From Tubiluchus corallicola (taxonomy: Eukaryota; Priapulida; Priapulimorpha; Priapulimorphida; Tubiluchidae), in NCBI GenBank assembly GCA_030141605.1, contig JAQGDQ010001635.1:1-31584 (forward strand): DNA of 31,584 bases, given 5' to 3'. The translations under genes were made by a program, and so were the position numbers. This document shows, in pieces, positions 1 through 8,068 of the stretch. Below the pieces are notes generated by a model. The model made no database searches. It was not told the DNA's origin and saw nothing but the letters and a program-made list of their open reading frames with translations. The first letter of the stretch is position 1, and the number at the start of each line of letters is the position of its first letter.

Positions 1-346
1 TTAGATTGTCGGCTTCAGGTTTAGCAATTTTATAGGCAGAGTTCTGGTCGCCGCTTACAAATTCTTTACTGGGGTTCCCCTCAATATGGTCGGTAATGGC
101 TATTGCATCTAATCCTTCGTAATAGGCTTCTTTAACGCGTACAGTGGGCCAAACAACACCATCGGAAAAAATGGTATGAATATGAAAATCGCCTTTTAAT
201 GTCTTGAATCCCGGAATATCGGGAATATTAATTTCTTTACGATACTGTTTTTGATGCATTTCGGGCTTTTTTACAACATTAATATTTTGAGCCGAAATAA
301 TTCCCGGCACGCAAAACAGCATTGCTATCGCTAATAATTTTTTCAT
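1..346 (-). CDS. PHP-domain metal-dependent phosphoesterase, N-terminal part (bacterial)
   Basis: The reading frame starts at the ATG at 346 and runs off the window start, giving 115 codons. Residues 1-20 form a signal peptide (MKKLLAIAML, then a small-residue end at ISA-Q), so the product is exported. Residues 52-63 (GDFHIHTIFSDG) hold the HxH motif that opens PHP domains, and residues 82-87 (IAITDH) hold the next metal-binding Asp-His. PHP proteins bind a metal cluster and hydrolyse phosphoester bonds; exported ones of this type are common in Bacteroidota. The substrate cannot be told from this fragment. It lies downstream of the LamG lipoprotein gene on the same strand, 232 bases away, with a hairpin between. 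The catalytic C-terminal part is missing only because the window ends. Confidence 0.85.
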   Translation of the reverse strand, partial: MKKLLAIAMLFCVPGIISAQNINVVKKPEMHQKQYRKEINIPDIPGFKTLKGDFHIHTIFSDGVVWPTVRVKEAYYEGLDAIAITDHIEGNPSKEFVSGDQNSAYKIAKPEADNL

Positions 347-498
347 CGCAGAAACAAAATTTTAAGATTAATTTCCAGAGGTCTCCAAAATAGTTTTTGT
401 ACTTTTTTAAAAACCATAACTTTCCATATGGACAATTTAAATCCATATAAATAATATTTAGGGGCTTATTAATAAATCCATACAGGTTTTTTCAAACA

Positions 499-521
499 GG
501 CCTGGAAATTGTTTCCGGGCC
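499..521 (-). terminator. Hairpin after the lipoprotein gene, possible terminator
   Basis: Ten bases, GGCCTGGAAA at 499-508, pair with TTTCCGGGCC at 512-521 across a three-base loop, with one G-T wobble. The hairpin lies about 60 bases past the lipoprotein stop codon and before the PHP gene start. There is no clear T-run after it on the minus strand, so it may be a 3'-end stabiliser or a leaky terminator instead of a classic intrinsic terminator. Confidence 0.45.
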
Positions 522-578
522 TGAATCTAACCAAACTATAATCTATGATAAATCGATTTTATCAACCGATTTATTGCG

Positions 579-1718
579 CTATTTCAAAGGCTGTCCAACC
601 GGCGGTACGTCCTCAACTACCCACTCGTGAGCCATAGTAATATCGCATAACATTACTTCGCTAACCCTTAGTGGAGCATCTTCACCGTTATTATCGGCAA
701 ATAGAAGCAAGCCGGCCAGGTCTAACGAGTGTTTACCATCGGCACCTGGCGAACCACTCTTAACTTTAACATTATCAACATAAACCCTAAGGTCAGCTTC
801 GCCAACGGTAAGTACTACACGATGCCATGTATCTTCAAGTAAGCTATACCAAGCTCCGCTGCCAAACCCATTAATCCAAAAACCACCATAATACTGATAT
901 AATGAACCATCGGAACTGTTTGAAACATTTGTTTGTAACAAAGGAATATACGATTCGTATGAAGCAGTTAGAACGTTTACATCGAAAATAAGTGTGAAAT
1001 TATTAACGCGTTCGCCACCCGAGGCGGACAAGCCATGACTAACTTCGTAATGACTGTTTTTATCGATAAGAACAGCACCATCGCCATCTGTTATACCGTC
1101 AATCGCAGCGTGTATCATTCCTCCACCCAGAACTAAATCGTCACCTATGGTAGCTTTTAATAAGTCCGAAGCATTATCAAATTTCCATTGTCCTTTAAGA
1201 ATTTCTGATGCAGGTGGCAAAGGAAGAACAGAAACAACTTTAAATTGAATACTTCCAATTGATTCGTCGTGATAAACAATATCAAACTTTAAGATTTTAC
1301 TACTACCTTCTTCAACCCCTAAATCCGTTAAACTTGAAGTAACATTTACCCTATACATTTCACCATCCTTTTCGGCTTGTGTTACTGTTTGTAACACACC
1401 CATGCTGGTACCATCCAAAACCTCAACAGAGCTAATGTCTTTTGATAGTAATAGTGAAAGAACTACATCTTGTTCCCCTTTAAAACGTTCCTCTTTCGAG
1501 GGGTCGTATTTTAGTGCCGCCAATTCTTCCTCGGTATAGGGCAAGCCTGTTTTGGGGTTAGGATTATCCCAGGCCAGTTCGTAATTTTCAGCGTATCTCA
1601 GGTCATTCCAGCCTTCTTCATCATTTTCGCAACTCGCAATTATCAAAAGCAGTCCGCAGCAAAAAATCGAAGTAGAAAGCTTTAATATATTTTTATATTG
1701 AATAGTTATACTTTTCAT
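579..1718 (-). CDS. Outer-membrane lipoprotein with LamG/concanavalin-like domain (Bacteroidota)
   Basis: A 379-residue protein. The N-terminus is a lipoprotein signal: a hydrophobic stretch (residues 18-27) ends in Ile-Ala-Ser-Cys, with Cys30 as the lipidated residue. Residues about 70-165 look like the beta-sandwich (DUF1735/BT_3987-like) segment common in surface glycan-binding lipoproteins, which is an inference from pattern. Residues about 173-365 resemble the LamG/concanavalin A-like jelly-roll fold, with typical strands such as LKGQWKFDN, FTLIFDVNV and WHRVVLTVGEADLRVYVDN. Such proteins sit on the cell surface next to SusD partners and bind polysaccharide or glycan. The gene begins 21 bases after the SusD-like stop codon, so the two are almost certainly co-transcribed. 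The catalytic residues of LamG-type hydrolases cannot be judged here. Family placement is likely; exact substrate unknown. Confidence 0.85.
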   Translation of the reverse strand: MKSITIQYKNILKLSTSIFCCGLLLIIASCENDEEGWNDLRYAENYELAWDNPNPKTGLPYTEEELAALKYDPSKEERFKGEQDVVLSLLLSKDISSVEVLDGTSMGVLQTVTQAEKDGEMYRVNVTSSLTDLGVEEGSSKILKFDIVYHDESIGSIQFKVVSVLPLPPASEILKGQWKFDNASDLLKATIGDDLVLGGGMIHAAIDGITDGDGAVLIDKNSHYEVSHGLSASGGERVNNFTLIFDVNVLTASYESYIPLLQTNVSNSSDGSLYQYYGGFWINGFGSGAWYSLLEDTWHRVVLTVGEADLRVYVDNVKVKSGSPGADGKHSLDLAGLLLFADNNGEDAPLRVSEVMLCDITMAHEWVVEDVPPVGQPLK

Positions 1719-1739
1719 CTTATTCTGTTTTATGATTCA

Positions 1740-2160
1740 TTAATTTTTCAACAACCATATTACACCGTCCCTATTATCGGTTTCAGAACCGAATTGCGAT
1801 ACAAGTGCCGCTCTGTAGTTTTCCTGATTATTTGTATTCTCAGAAGTTGGATAGGCCCAACGCACAGGTAATTGGGTAACGCCATTTACTCCTGAAAACT
1901 TGTAAGTTGGAACTCCGGTTCTTCTGGTCATAAAAAACGATTCCCAACCTGAGTTTTCGGCAAAAGCTATGTATTGTTGTTCCAAAATTCTAACCAAGCC
2001 TTCATCGCCTGGAATATAAGCTCCTGTTCCCGATAAATAGTCACTTATTTCAGAACTTGATATGCTATAAAATAGCATGGAAGCTCTTACTCCATTTTTA
2101 TAGTGCATTTCTGCATCGGCACTAATCCAACCTCTTTGAGCAGCTTCAGCAATATTTAAA
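1740..2160 (-). CDS. SusD/RagB-like nutrient-binding protein, C-terminal fragment
   Basis: The frame ends at TAA (1740-1742) and is open upstream past the first internal ATG at 2108, through LNIAEAAQRGWISADAEMHY, to about 2160. The segment NIAEAAQRGW...YKNGVRASM, followed by the YIPGDEGLVRILEQQYIAF block and a C-terminal RTGVPTYKF...LPVRWAYP, is the signature of the C-terminal half of SusD-like lipoproteins, which form the lid over a TonB-dependent SusC transporter and capture glycans or peptides. Full-length proteins are about 480-560 residues; only about 140 remain. The frame is lost at 2160-2172, where the sequence changes to an animal-type tandem repeat, so the truncation is a junction, not a normal start. 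The ATG at 2108 is therefore not the true start. Confidence 0.85.
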
Positions 2161-2173
2161 CCTCTATATCGGG
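2158..2173. other. Junction between bacterial and animal-type DNA
   Basis: To the left, the SusD-like frame runs without a break. To the right begins a 63-bp tandem repeat followed by eukaryotic transposon and intron sequence. The exact base cannot be fixed from the sequence alone. It is either an assembly chimera or a real insertion. Confidence 0.6.
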
Positions 2174-2323
2174 AGCAATGATATCAGTTTGAGAATAAAC
2201 TACACAGGCGTGTACTACAGTGGCAAGACAACATCGAGCAATGATATCAGTTTGAGAATAAACTACACAGGCGTGTACTACAGTGACAAGACAACATCCA
2301 GCAATGATAACAGTTTGAGAATA
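2173..2323. repeat. 63-bp tandem repeat, 2.4 copies
   Basis: Units begin at 2173, 2236 and 2299, each opening with a form of GAGCAATGATATCAGTTTGA. The third is cut after about 25 bases. Each full unit holds a small inverted repeat, TACAC-AGGC-GTGTA. The array directly abuts the end of the bacterial segment. The following 250 bases (2324-2575) show no gene or repeat that I can identify. Confidence 0.85.
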
Positions 2324-2577
2324 CGCCAATGCTTACCCACCATCTAGCCCATAGCTACAATGAGGCAAATGAAGCCATTGTCTTGGTTAATTTTCCTGTT
2401 AAAAATCATTATTGAATGTGTCATCTAATCAATAACCGAATACTATCAAATACAGCTACAAGTTCTGTATTTGGCTACGCGCTAAATGTATGGTTTTAAG
2501 ATGAATGCAAGTCGGTAGAAATTCTATGGAAATTTCTTTCAGCGTGTTTTGAGATTACATTACATGTATTAGCTGTA

Positions 2578-3055
2578 CAGTCAACCTCGGGTATAAGGTA
2601 CTCGCTTATAAGGGACCACCAGCACTGGTCCCGATTTTTCGTAACAGTTTCCCTTATAAAAATCTTTGTATATAAGGTACTCACATATAAGAGACTTTTG
2701 GTTATAAGGGATGATATCTTCAGGTCCCGTGCAATAGAAACCCATGTAAATTACCTAGCATATAAGGGACCCTATGATCAAAGCGAAGTTGATCAATCTT
2801 TAACCTCAATTTTTCGCAGTTTTGGCCTTCGAACAGTTTGGTTTCCGCCGTCTCACATCACACATCTCACATCATTGAAGGAGCTTCCTACATACCGTTT
2901 GCACTGAATGTGTAGCAATAATCCATAAAAATATGGGTAAAAGTACAGGTCTAGATATATTACCTCGGTCTCACTCAACTTCGGCTATAAGGGACTTCGT
3001 ATATTAGGAACGGTTTTCCCGGTCTGGAGGTGTCCCTTATATCCGAGGTTGACTG
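2578..3055. mobile_element. MITE with Tigger/pogo-like terminal inverted repeats
   Basis: The left end CAGTCAACCTCGGGTATAAG (2578 on) matches the reverse complement of the right end (3055 backward, CAGTCAACCTCGGATATAAG) at 19 of 20 bases. Both ends are flanked by TA (2576-2577 and 3056-3057), the target duplication used by Tc1/mariner-pogo transposases. CAGTCAACCTCG ends are typical of Tigger/pogo elements. The 478-bp interior carries several dispersed TATAAGGGAC-type boxes near each end and no transposase. The short open frames in it have no recognisable product. This is a non-autonomous element. Confidence 0.75.
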
Positions 3056-3673
3056 TATTTAGTTAGATAAATGTAGTACATCATTTGTTTTATAGTCTAT
3101 GAAAAAAAGTTGGCCGGTTTAATGTAAATAACCAAAATAACCATTAATGTAAAAAAGCAAAGTAATGCATAACGTAACCCAGAAATATATGTAATAACGT
3201 AATAGTTGCGTGAAATTTAACCGAGATGTAACACCCCGCAAAACTGATAACGTAATAAAAATCTCTAGCCGATAATGCTATGACATAAACTTAATGTAAT
3301 ATTACTTGAATGAGTTAATTGTTCATAGTTAAGCATTTATATTTGAGAAGCTTATGATATTGTACTCGGGGCTGTAGTAAGCTCATATAGAAACACAAAT
3401 TTAATGCAGGCAAGGAACACAGTGGAGCTCTCATGTGTGCATGTGAACCTGGCTTTAGAATAAACTCGTATTCTGGCGTTGGATTAGTGAAAGCTACCCA
3501 GTCACGTGCACACTTGAGCTTATAAAAAGGGCAGGTATACTGTAGTTCCTTGTCAGTGATCGGTGTCATTTATTGCAGTGTTCTTCTTCAACCTCTGTCC
3601 ACCAAGTCTTTTCTTCTAAGTTCGATATTTGGGTAAGCTGATTGTGTAATTGTATAAGTTTAATAGTAAATGA
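3056..3673. other. Intergenic region, no firm gene
   Basis: It holds a poly(A)-signal hexamer for the minus-strand gene above it, and on the plus strand a TATAAAAAGG box at 3521-3530 with a TCAGT initiator-like site at 3553-3557 and an E-box CACGTG at 3503-3508. An 84-codon minus-strand open frame (3315-3569) covers the same bases but has neither good splice sites nor a recognisable product. The stretch 3056-3310 is AT-rich with repeated GTAATAACGTAA-like words and no gene. Confidence 0.4.
3569..3574 (-). promoter_or_regulatory. Candidate poly(A) signal of the six-exon gene
   Basis: AATAAA on the minus strand, 100 bases past the stop codon of the proposed last exon (3674-3817). The distance suits a short 3'UTR. 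It supports the view that the gene ends here, but the hexamer is common in AT-rich DNA. Confidence 0.35.
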
Positions 3674-3817
3674 TCAATTCAACTCTGTGATTGGAATTTT
3701 GTTTTGACGGAAACATTTGATTAGCCTGAGCCAAAACATACAGCATAATTTAGGCCGCAGTGTTGTTCGTGTTGCCTCCTTTATGAACCGACGGCAGTCC
3801 AATATTATCAGTTTAAA
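3674..3817 (-). CDS. Exon 6 of the six-exon model (candidate last exon)
   Basis: It follows TTATTACAG after a short 78-base intron, is open in the required phase for 47 codons (begins FKLIILDCRRFIKEATR) and ends at TGA (3676-3674). The basic, Cys-rich end is unlike the earlier part, and an open run of this size can occur by chance, so this is the weakest exon. Confidence 0.3.
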   Translation of the reverse strand, partial: FKLIILDCRRFIKEATRTTLRPKLCCMFWLRLIKCFRQNKIPITELN

Positions 3818-6800
3818 CTGTAATAACGCGATTTAATTACCTTAACTGTTGTAACTTGCGTAGCAAAAATTTGAACGTTAAAATTTTTAACATACCTCGC
3901 GTTCCAGATAAGTGAATTGGCAACGTACTTTTGCGACGAAGGGCAATATGTCCCGTGGTTCCAGTGTGCTATAATATAACTAAAATAAACATTTTCATGA
4001 AGCTTGCATTGAAATTCGATATCTCTAACCCACCTAGGTTCAGTGGATCAGTCATTCTAGGCCTGTAATTCTAGATCGTATCATAAAATGTATCATACTG
4101 TATCACAGTGATCAGTACAGCCTATCAATGACTTTTCATCTTATAGGAATCATATAAGAGCTACGCCATTAACAATTAAAGCTATAATTAGTAATTACAT
4201 TGCTAACTGTAGCATTTGCATTTCTTTGCAAAACCAAATATAACAATTGCAATGCTACGAGGGCGGTTTTAAGCCAATCAGAAAGATTTGTTCAAATTGG
4301 GCACTGCGCCAAGAGGGCAAGGGGGACGCATCTATATATATATATATATATATAGCCTTGACAACTATTTGACAAATATTATAGCTGTATAATGTAGTAT
4401 AATATACAGTAACATTAATCTATATATTTGTAATTCCATATATACACATGTATGAGAGGTGTGTCCACGTGAATGTGTGCGTGCATGCGTGAGTGAGGGT
4501 GTGTGTGTGTGCACGCGTGCGTGCACGAATGAGTGTACACGTGTGCATGCGTGAATGCATGTGTGTGTGCGTGCGTGCACGTGTCTTCAGAAGTTAGAAA
4601 TATATTACAAACATCTTTTTTGTTGGATGACGGATTAACCTTTTGCGAGGCGCTAGGAAAATAAGAAATGTCGATATATAATTCGCTTGACAACATAAAC
4701 AGAAGCAAAAACCGGGCAAAATGAAAATAAACAAAAAGAATCAATATTTCTACCTGGCCTATTAATAATTATATGTTGTTGGAAGTACACAAAACTGCTT
4801 ACCGTGCTGTTTACATAGGTTGGCACGCTTTGTTTCAGCACCAAATTCCAGTTTTTGTAGTCGAACTCGATGAATTGGCTCAGAGAATGCAGAGAGATCA
4901 CAGGATTCTTATTATCTGCAGTTTTTCCTATAACTGGTGGCAGTTTTATAATTGTGCCTGCAATGTAATTACGTGTTTAATTACTACAACGTGGCTAAAA
5001 TTTTTACTTTCAAAACTACTAAATGTCAGAACAAATGAGTTCATAGGCTTACCTTTGTCTGAGCAGCTGTATATAGGCCTAGCTTAGTCTGAGCAGATGT
5101 GCATAGGCCTAGCTTAGTCTGAGCAGATGTATATAGGCCTAGCTTAGTCTGAGCAGATGTGCGTATGCCTAGCTTAGTCTGAGCAGATGTGCGTATGCCT
5201 AGCTTAGTCTGAGCAGATGTGCATAGGCCTAGCTTAGTCTGAGCAGATGTGCGTAGGCCTAGCTTAGTCTGAGCAGATGTGCGTATGCCTAGCTTAGTCT
5301 GAGCAGATGTGTAAAGGCCTATCTTAGTCTGAGCAGATGTGCATAGGCCTAGCTTAGTCTGAGCAGATGTGCGTATGCCTAGCTTAGTCTGAGCAGATGT
5401 GCATAGGCCTAGCTTAGTCTGAGCAGATGTGCATAGGCCTAGCTTAGTCTGAGCAGATGTGCGTATGCCTAGCTTAGTCTGAGCAGATGTGCATAGGCCT
5501 AGCTTAGTCTGAGCAGATGTGCATAGGCCTAGCTTAGTCTGAGCAGATGTGCGTATGCCTAGCTTAGTCTGAGCAGATGTGCGTATGCCTAGCTTAGTCT
5601 GAGCAGATGTGCGTATGCCTAGCTTAGTCTGAGCAGATGTGCATAGGCCTAGCTTAGTCTGAGCAGATGTTTATAGGCCTAACTTTGTCTCACCAGATGT
5701 GCATAAGCCTAGGTTTGTTTAGTAGATGTGCATAAGCCTAGGTTTGTTTAGTAGATGTGCATAAGCCTAGGTTTGTTTAGTAGATGTGCATAAGCCTAGG
5801 TTTGTTTAGTAGATGTGCATAAGCCTAGGTTTGTTTAGTAGATGTGCATAAGCCTAGGTTTGTTTAGTAGATGTGTAAATTAACTTGCAACTGTGGTGCC
5901 GTATCGTTAGAAAAAAGAGACAAAATTAGGCCGTTTTTCAGATTTGAGAATTCTAACAGTGATTTACTGCAAGCACGTAAAGTTGTCATTTACAACCGTC
6001 ATTTGTAGCCCAGCCAATTGCACCTGCAAGTAGAGAATTTAGACGAAACACTGAACCAAATTGTCACGTTTGGGAAGGCGGAAATATCCCGTCATGTCTA
6101 CTTCTGAATCGTGGTGCTATCATGCCTATGACAGAGATTTAATCGTGATTCGCCACACTTGGAAGAATGAGATACCACGTTTGAACATCTTAACGAGTTT
6201 GTCGATGCAAACGTGGAATTGGTACAGACAAGAGCATCGCAAGTTAAAAAAAGTTTACCTTCAGCAGCATCTTCCATAATTTCTACGTTTGCTTCACAAT
6301 GATCATGATGTTCTCCCGCTACTAATTTGCATTTCTGCCAATCACAGACGGCTATTAAAGGAAACAGAAGTTATTTAGCCACAAAATACGGTGAGAACTT
6401 TCAATTTTACTACAAGCAGTCACTGCCCGAGAAAGTTATCAACAGTCACTTTCACAGCAGACAGTCGATCCGCATCGCGAGGCCTAGACTGGCCATTAAA
6501 CCTTCCAGGAAAACAATCATCTTTTGAATTTTAGAGACTTTGGCCTTTTTTGCAGTTTACGAAAATTTCTGAACTCATTAGGTCTGTTATCTATGTTGAA
6601 ATTTACGATATATTGCACAAGCGTAATAGATATTTGTATATGGCTTTAGCATCTGGTGATTTTAAAATTATTTTTGAGCATCGTGATTTTGCACCCGCAT
6701 TTCAAGAAGGTCTTGATCCTTTTGGACTCCCAAAGACTTGTGCGCTACGAATACTCTGGTTATTTTTTAAAACTTTATTCAGTGTTGTCTAAACTTGTTT

Positions 6801-7748
6801 CAAATGACTTATCATCAAAATGGCTGCGTCTAACGGCCATCGTGGGAGTTTAAATTTACGAGTTTCATACAGCGTTACAGCCCATGCAAGTCCTGAATGC
6901 AAAAAGGCAGTACGTGAGTGGTACAAAATTTCAAGACTAATTTTTTAAGCTTTATGTAAGAGGAGGGTTTTCTTGTGATTTAAACAGCTTTCTAAGAACT
7001 AACTAACACTATACGTTTACCAATTTTGCAAATAGTAAACAAAACATTTTTATGTAAAACCAGGAGGACACTCATCAGACTTATATAACAACTGTGTTAT
7101 AAGGCTAGTGCACTTACTTCCAGATCTCACAAAACAACAGAAGAAATCCATTAAAATAACGAAGATGAATAGGCTTCTGTAGACGTGGCCTAGCGTATTC
7201 CTCCTGTGTTCCATAATCTAAATAATTTGTTGACATTGGCTGCAATAGGTATTCTCTTGATTAAATTAGTAATTTTGCTTTAATACATAATAGTATAAAG
7301 TAAAAAAGTTCTAAGTGTACAAAAATAGTATACAAGCAATATTATAAAAGCAATGTGACTATCAAATACTTTCCAATTCAACAGCTCGTATTTTCGGCGG
7401 CCAGTTTGTTCGTTTGTCCATCCATTAACTCATCATTCAGCACAAGTATATCAATTTGCGACGTTTTCAGTCCAGAAACATGTAAGTTTAAATAGTTTGG
7501 CTTGACTGAGCTACCTTGCATTAGTTAGAACTTCTTAAATGAGTTGCTTGTTGACTGATGATGCAACAATTATAATTGTGCCGCCGATTCCAAAGCGTTT
7601 GAATGAAAACATTGTAGATTTGCAAAAGAATATCCAATCAGCATCATTCTCTAATAAACCTTTTCGAAGTTTCATCACGTGACATCACGCGTTTAAGCAG
7701 TAGCACTTACGCCGACGTATTTGACGCGCAAGAGAAGAAGCCCGCCAT
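3674..7748 (-). CDS. Unrecognised small secreted or membrane-anchored protein, six-exon model
   Basis: Minus-strand model with coding exons 7748-7711, 7176-7118, 6351-6259, 4915-4803, 3979-3896 and 3817-3674 (531 bases, 176 residues plus TGA). All five introns begin GT and end AG, the reading phases match at every join (2, 1, 1, 0, 0), and four donors are close to consensus (GTAAGT twice, GTAAGC, GTATGT). Residues 14-28 (SLFIFVILMDFFCCF) form a hydrophobic signal or anchor segment. After it come Cys35, Cys40 and Cys51 with a His-rich bit (GEHHDHCEANVEIME), an N-glycosylation site NST at 99-101, and Cys121. These suggest an ER-lumenal or extracellular domain of beta type. I do not recognise the family. 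A CRE-like TGACGTAA lies 23 bases upstream of the ATG. One intron holds the 30/29-bp minisatellite and another a dispersed repeat. The middle exons are the firmest; the first and last are the least sure. Transcription is not shown. Confidence 0.45.
3896..3979 (-). CDS. Exon 5 of the six-exon model
   Basis: It follows TTTATTTTAG and ends at the donor GTATGT. It encodes exactly 28 codons in phase 0 (LYYSTLEPRDILPFVAKVRC then QFTYLERE). Both boundaries are near consensus. Confidence 0.5.
3980..4331. other. Part of intron 4 of the six-exon model
   Basis: AT-rich non-coding DNA. I see no exon, RNA gene or mobile element here. Confidence 0.4.
4332..4354. repeat. (TA)n microsatellite
   Basis: About 11 uninterrupted TA steps within an intron of the six-exon gene model. 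Confidence 0.95.
4460..4583. repeat. (GT)n-rich purine/pyrimidine alternating tract
   Basis: Runs of GTGTGTGTGT mixed with GTGCGTGC, GCATGC and CACGTG. Almost every step alternates purine and pyrimidine, which favours Z-DNA. Overlapping open frames rich in His and Thr are by-products. Confidence 0.85.
4803..4915 (-). CDS. Exon 4 of the six-exon model
   Basis: It follows CTGCAG and ends at the donor GTAAGC. It encodes 37 whole codons, including ISLHSLSQFIEFDYKNWNLV and the glycosylation motif NST at its end. Codon content is unlike the surrounding non-coding DNA. The intron before it (4916-6258) contains the 5041-5874 minisatellite. Confidence 0.5.
5041..5700. repeat. 30-bp minisatellite, 22 copies
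   Basis: The period is exactly 30 throughout. The unit core is GCCTAGCTTAGTCTGAGCAG followed by ATGT and a variable seven-base part that is mostly GCATAGG or GCGTATG. The first (5041-5070) and last (5671-5700) units are the most diverged and share TTTGTCT, as expected at array edges. It lies in the intron between exons 3 and 4 of the six-exon gene model. Confidence 0.97.
5701..5874. repeat. 29-bp minisatellite, 6 identical copies
   Basis: Six units of 29 bases, starting at 5701, 5730, 5759, 5788, 5817 and 5846, essentially identical, with core AAGCCTAGGTTTGTTTAGTA. The unit is recognisably derived from the adjacent 30-bp unit by one deletion and several substitutions, and was amplified recently. 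Confidence 0.95.
5875..6258. other. Rest of intron 3 of the six-exon model
   Basis: No feature on the plus strand that I can support. A 72-codon open frame here starts at TTG, not ATG, and has no recognisable product. Confidence 0.4.
6259..6351 (-). CDS. Exon 3 of the six-exon model (Cys/His-rich)
   Basis: It follows a good acceptor (CTTCTGTTTCCTTTAATAG) and ends at GTAAAC. It encodes 30 whole codons starting VCDWQKCKLVAGEHHDHCEA and ending in an acidic run (EIMEDAAE). Entry and exit phases fit both neighbouring exons. Confidence 0.5.
6744..7010 (+). repeat. Dispersed repeat family 1, copy A
   Basis: From GCTACGAAT to about 7010 the sequence matches 27389-27640 in the same orientation over roughly 250 bases, including AAAATGGCTGCG, CGGGAGTTTAAATTTAC-like and TTTCATACAGCGTTAC blocks. 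Short open frames differ between copies, so it is not a conserved gene. Class is unknown; no terminal repeats were found. Confidence 0.8.
7118..7176 (-). CDS. Exon 2 of the six-exon model (hydrophobic segment)
   Basis: The exon follows CTACAG (weak pyrimidine tract) and ends at the donor GTAAGT (7117-7112). It encodes SLFIFVILMDFFCCFVRSG, the signal or anchor helix. If exon 1 is wrong, the internal ATG in this exon could serve as the start. Confidence 0.4.
7711..7748 (-). CDS. Exon 1 of the six-exon model (start codon)
   Basis: ATGGCGGGC at 7748 encodes MAGFFSCASNTS plus two bases of codon 13, followed by the donor GTAAGT at 7710-7705. The G after ATG is favourable and the -3 base is T, which is not. 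A CRE-like TGACGTAA is at 7771-7778. Confidence 0.35.
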
Positions 7749-7770
7749 TGAACAAACTGTGGTTAGTTTC

Positions 7771-7778
7771 TGACGTAA
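7771..7778. promoter_or_regulatory. CRE-like octamer
   Basis: TGACGTAA, one base from the palindromic cAMP-response element, 23 bases above the proposed ATG of the six-exon gene. It is inside a locally GC-rich patch. Function is inferred from position only. Confidence 0.3.
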
Positions 7779-7940
7779 GCAATAGCTGTGTTCGGTTGCC
7801 GTTAATTAAATTTCTAAGCTAATTATTCAAATAGAAGGAACAATTGTTAATTTTTATAAGCAAGAAAATGTATATTTTGGACAGTAAATTAAAATGAGAT
7901 GGAGTCTAAACAATCGTCTAGTTTTCCTTTCAATATTTCC

Positions 7941-8068
7941 ATAATGGTTTATGGCATGTTAGTACTGGTTAAAACATAAAAAAGACACAATATCTTAAAA
8001 TTAAATAATGGTTTGTGGCATGTTAGTACTGTTTAAAACATAAAAAAGCCACAATATCTTAAAATTGA
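7941..8068. repeat. 64-bp tandem duplication
   Basis: Two adjacent copies start at 7941 and 8005 with ATAATGGTTT and share TGGCATGTTAGTACT and ACAATATCTTAAAATT, with only a few differences. Confidence 0.9.

Noticed and set aside
2496-2907. Two short frames near the bacterial segment.
   Set aside because: They lie in or across the Tigger-like MITE and have no recognisable product.
3315-3569. 84-codon minus-strand frame as a further exon of the six-exon gene.
   Set aside because: No usable acceptor with a pyrimidine tract precedes it, and the model already ends at TGA with a poly(A) signal upstream of this region.
3551-3590. CAGTG words after the TATA box as an iron-responsive element.
   Set aside because: The five-base stems that must flank a CAGTGN loop do not pair at either site.
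5041-5874. CRISPR-like regular repeats.
   Set aside because: Units are directly adjacent with no unique spacers, and the DNA is animal intron sequence.
6061-6527. Two plus-strand frames.
   Set aside because: The first starts at TTG, and both overlap the antisense of exon 3 of the minus-strand model without splice or homology support.
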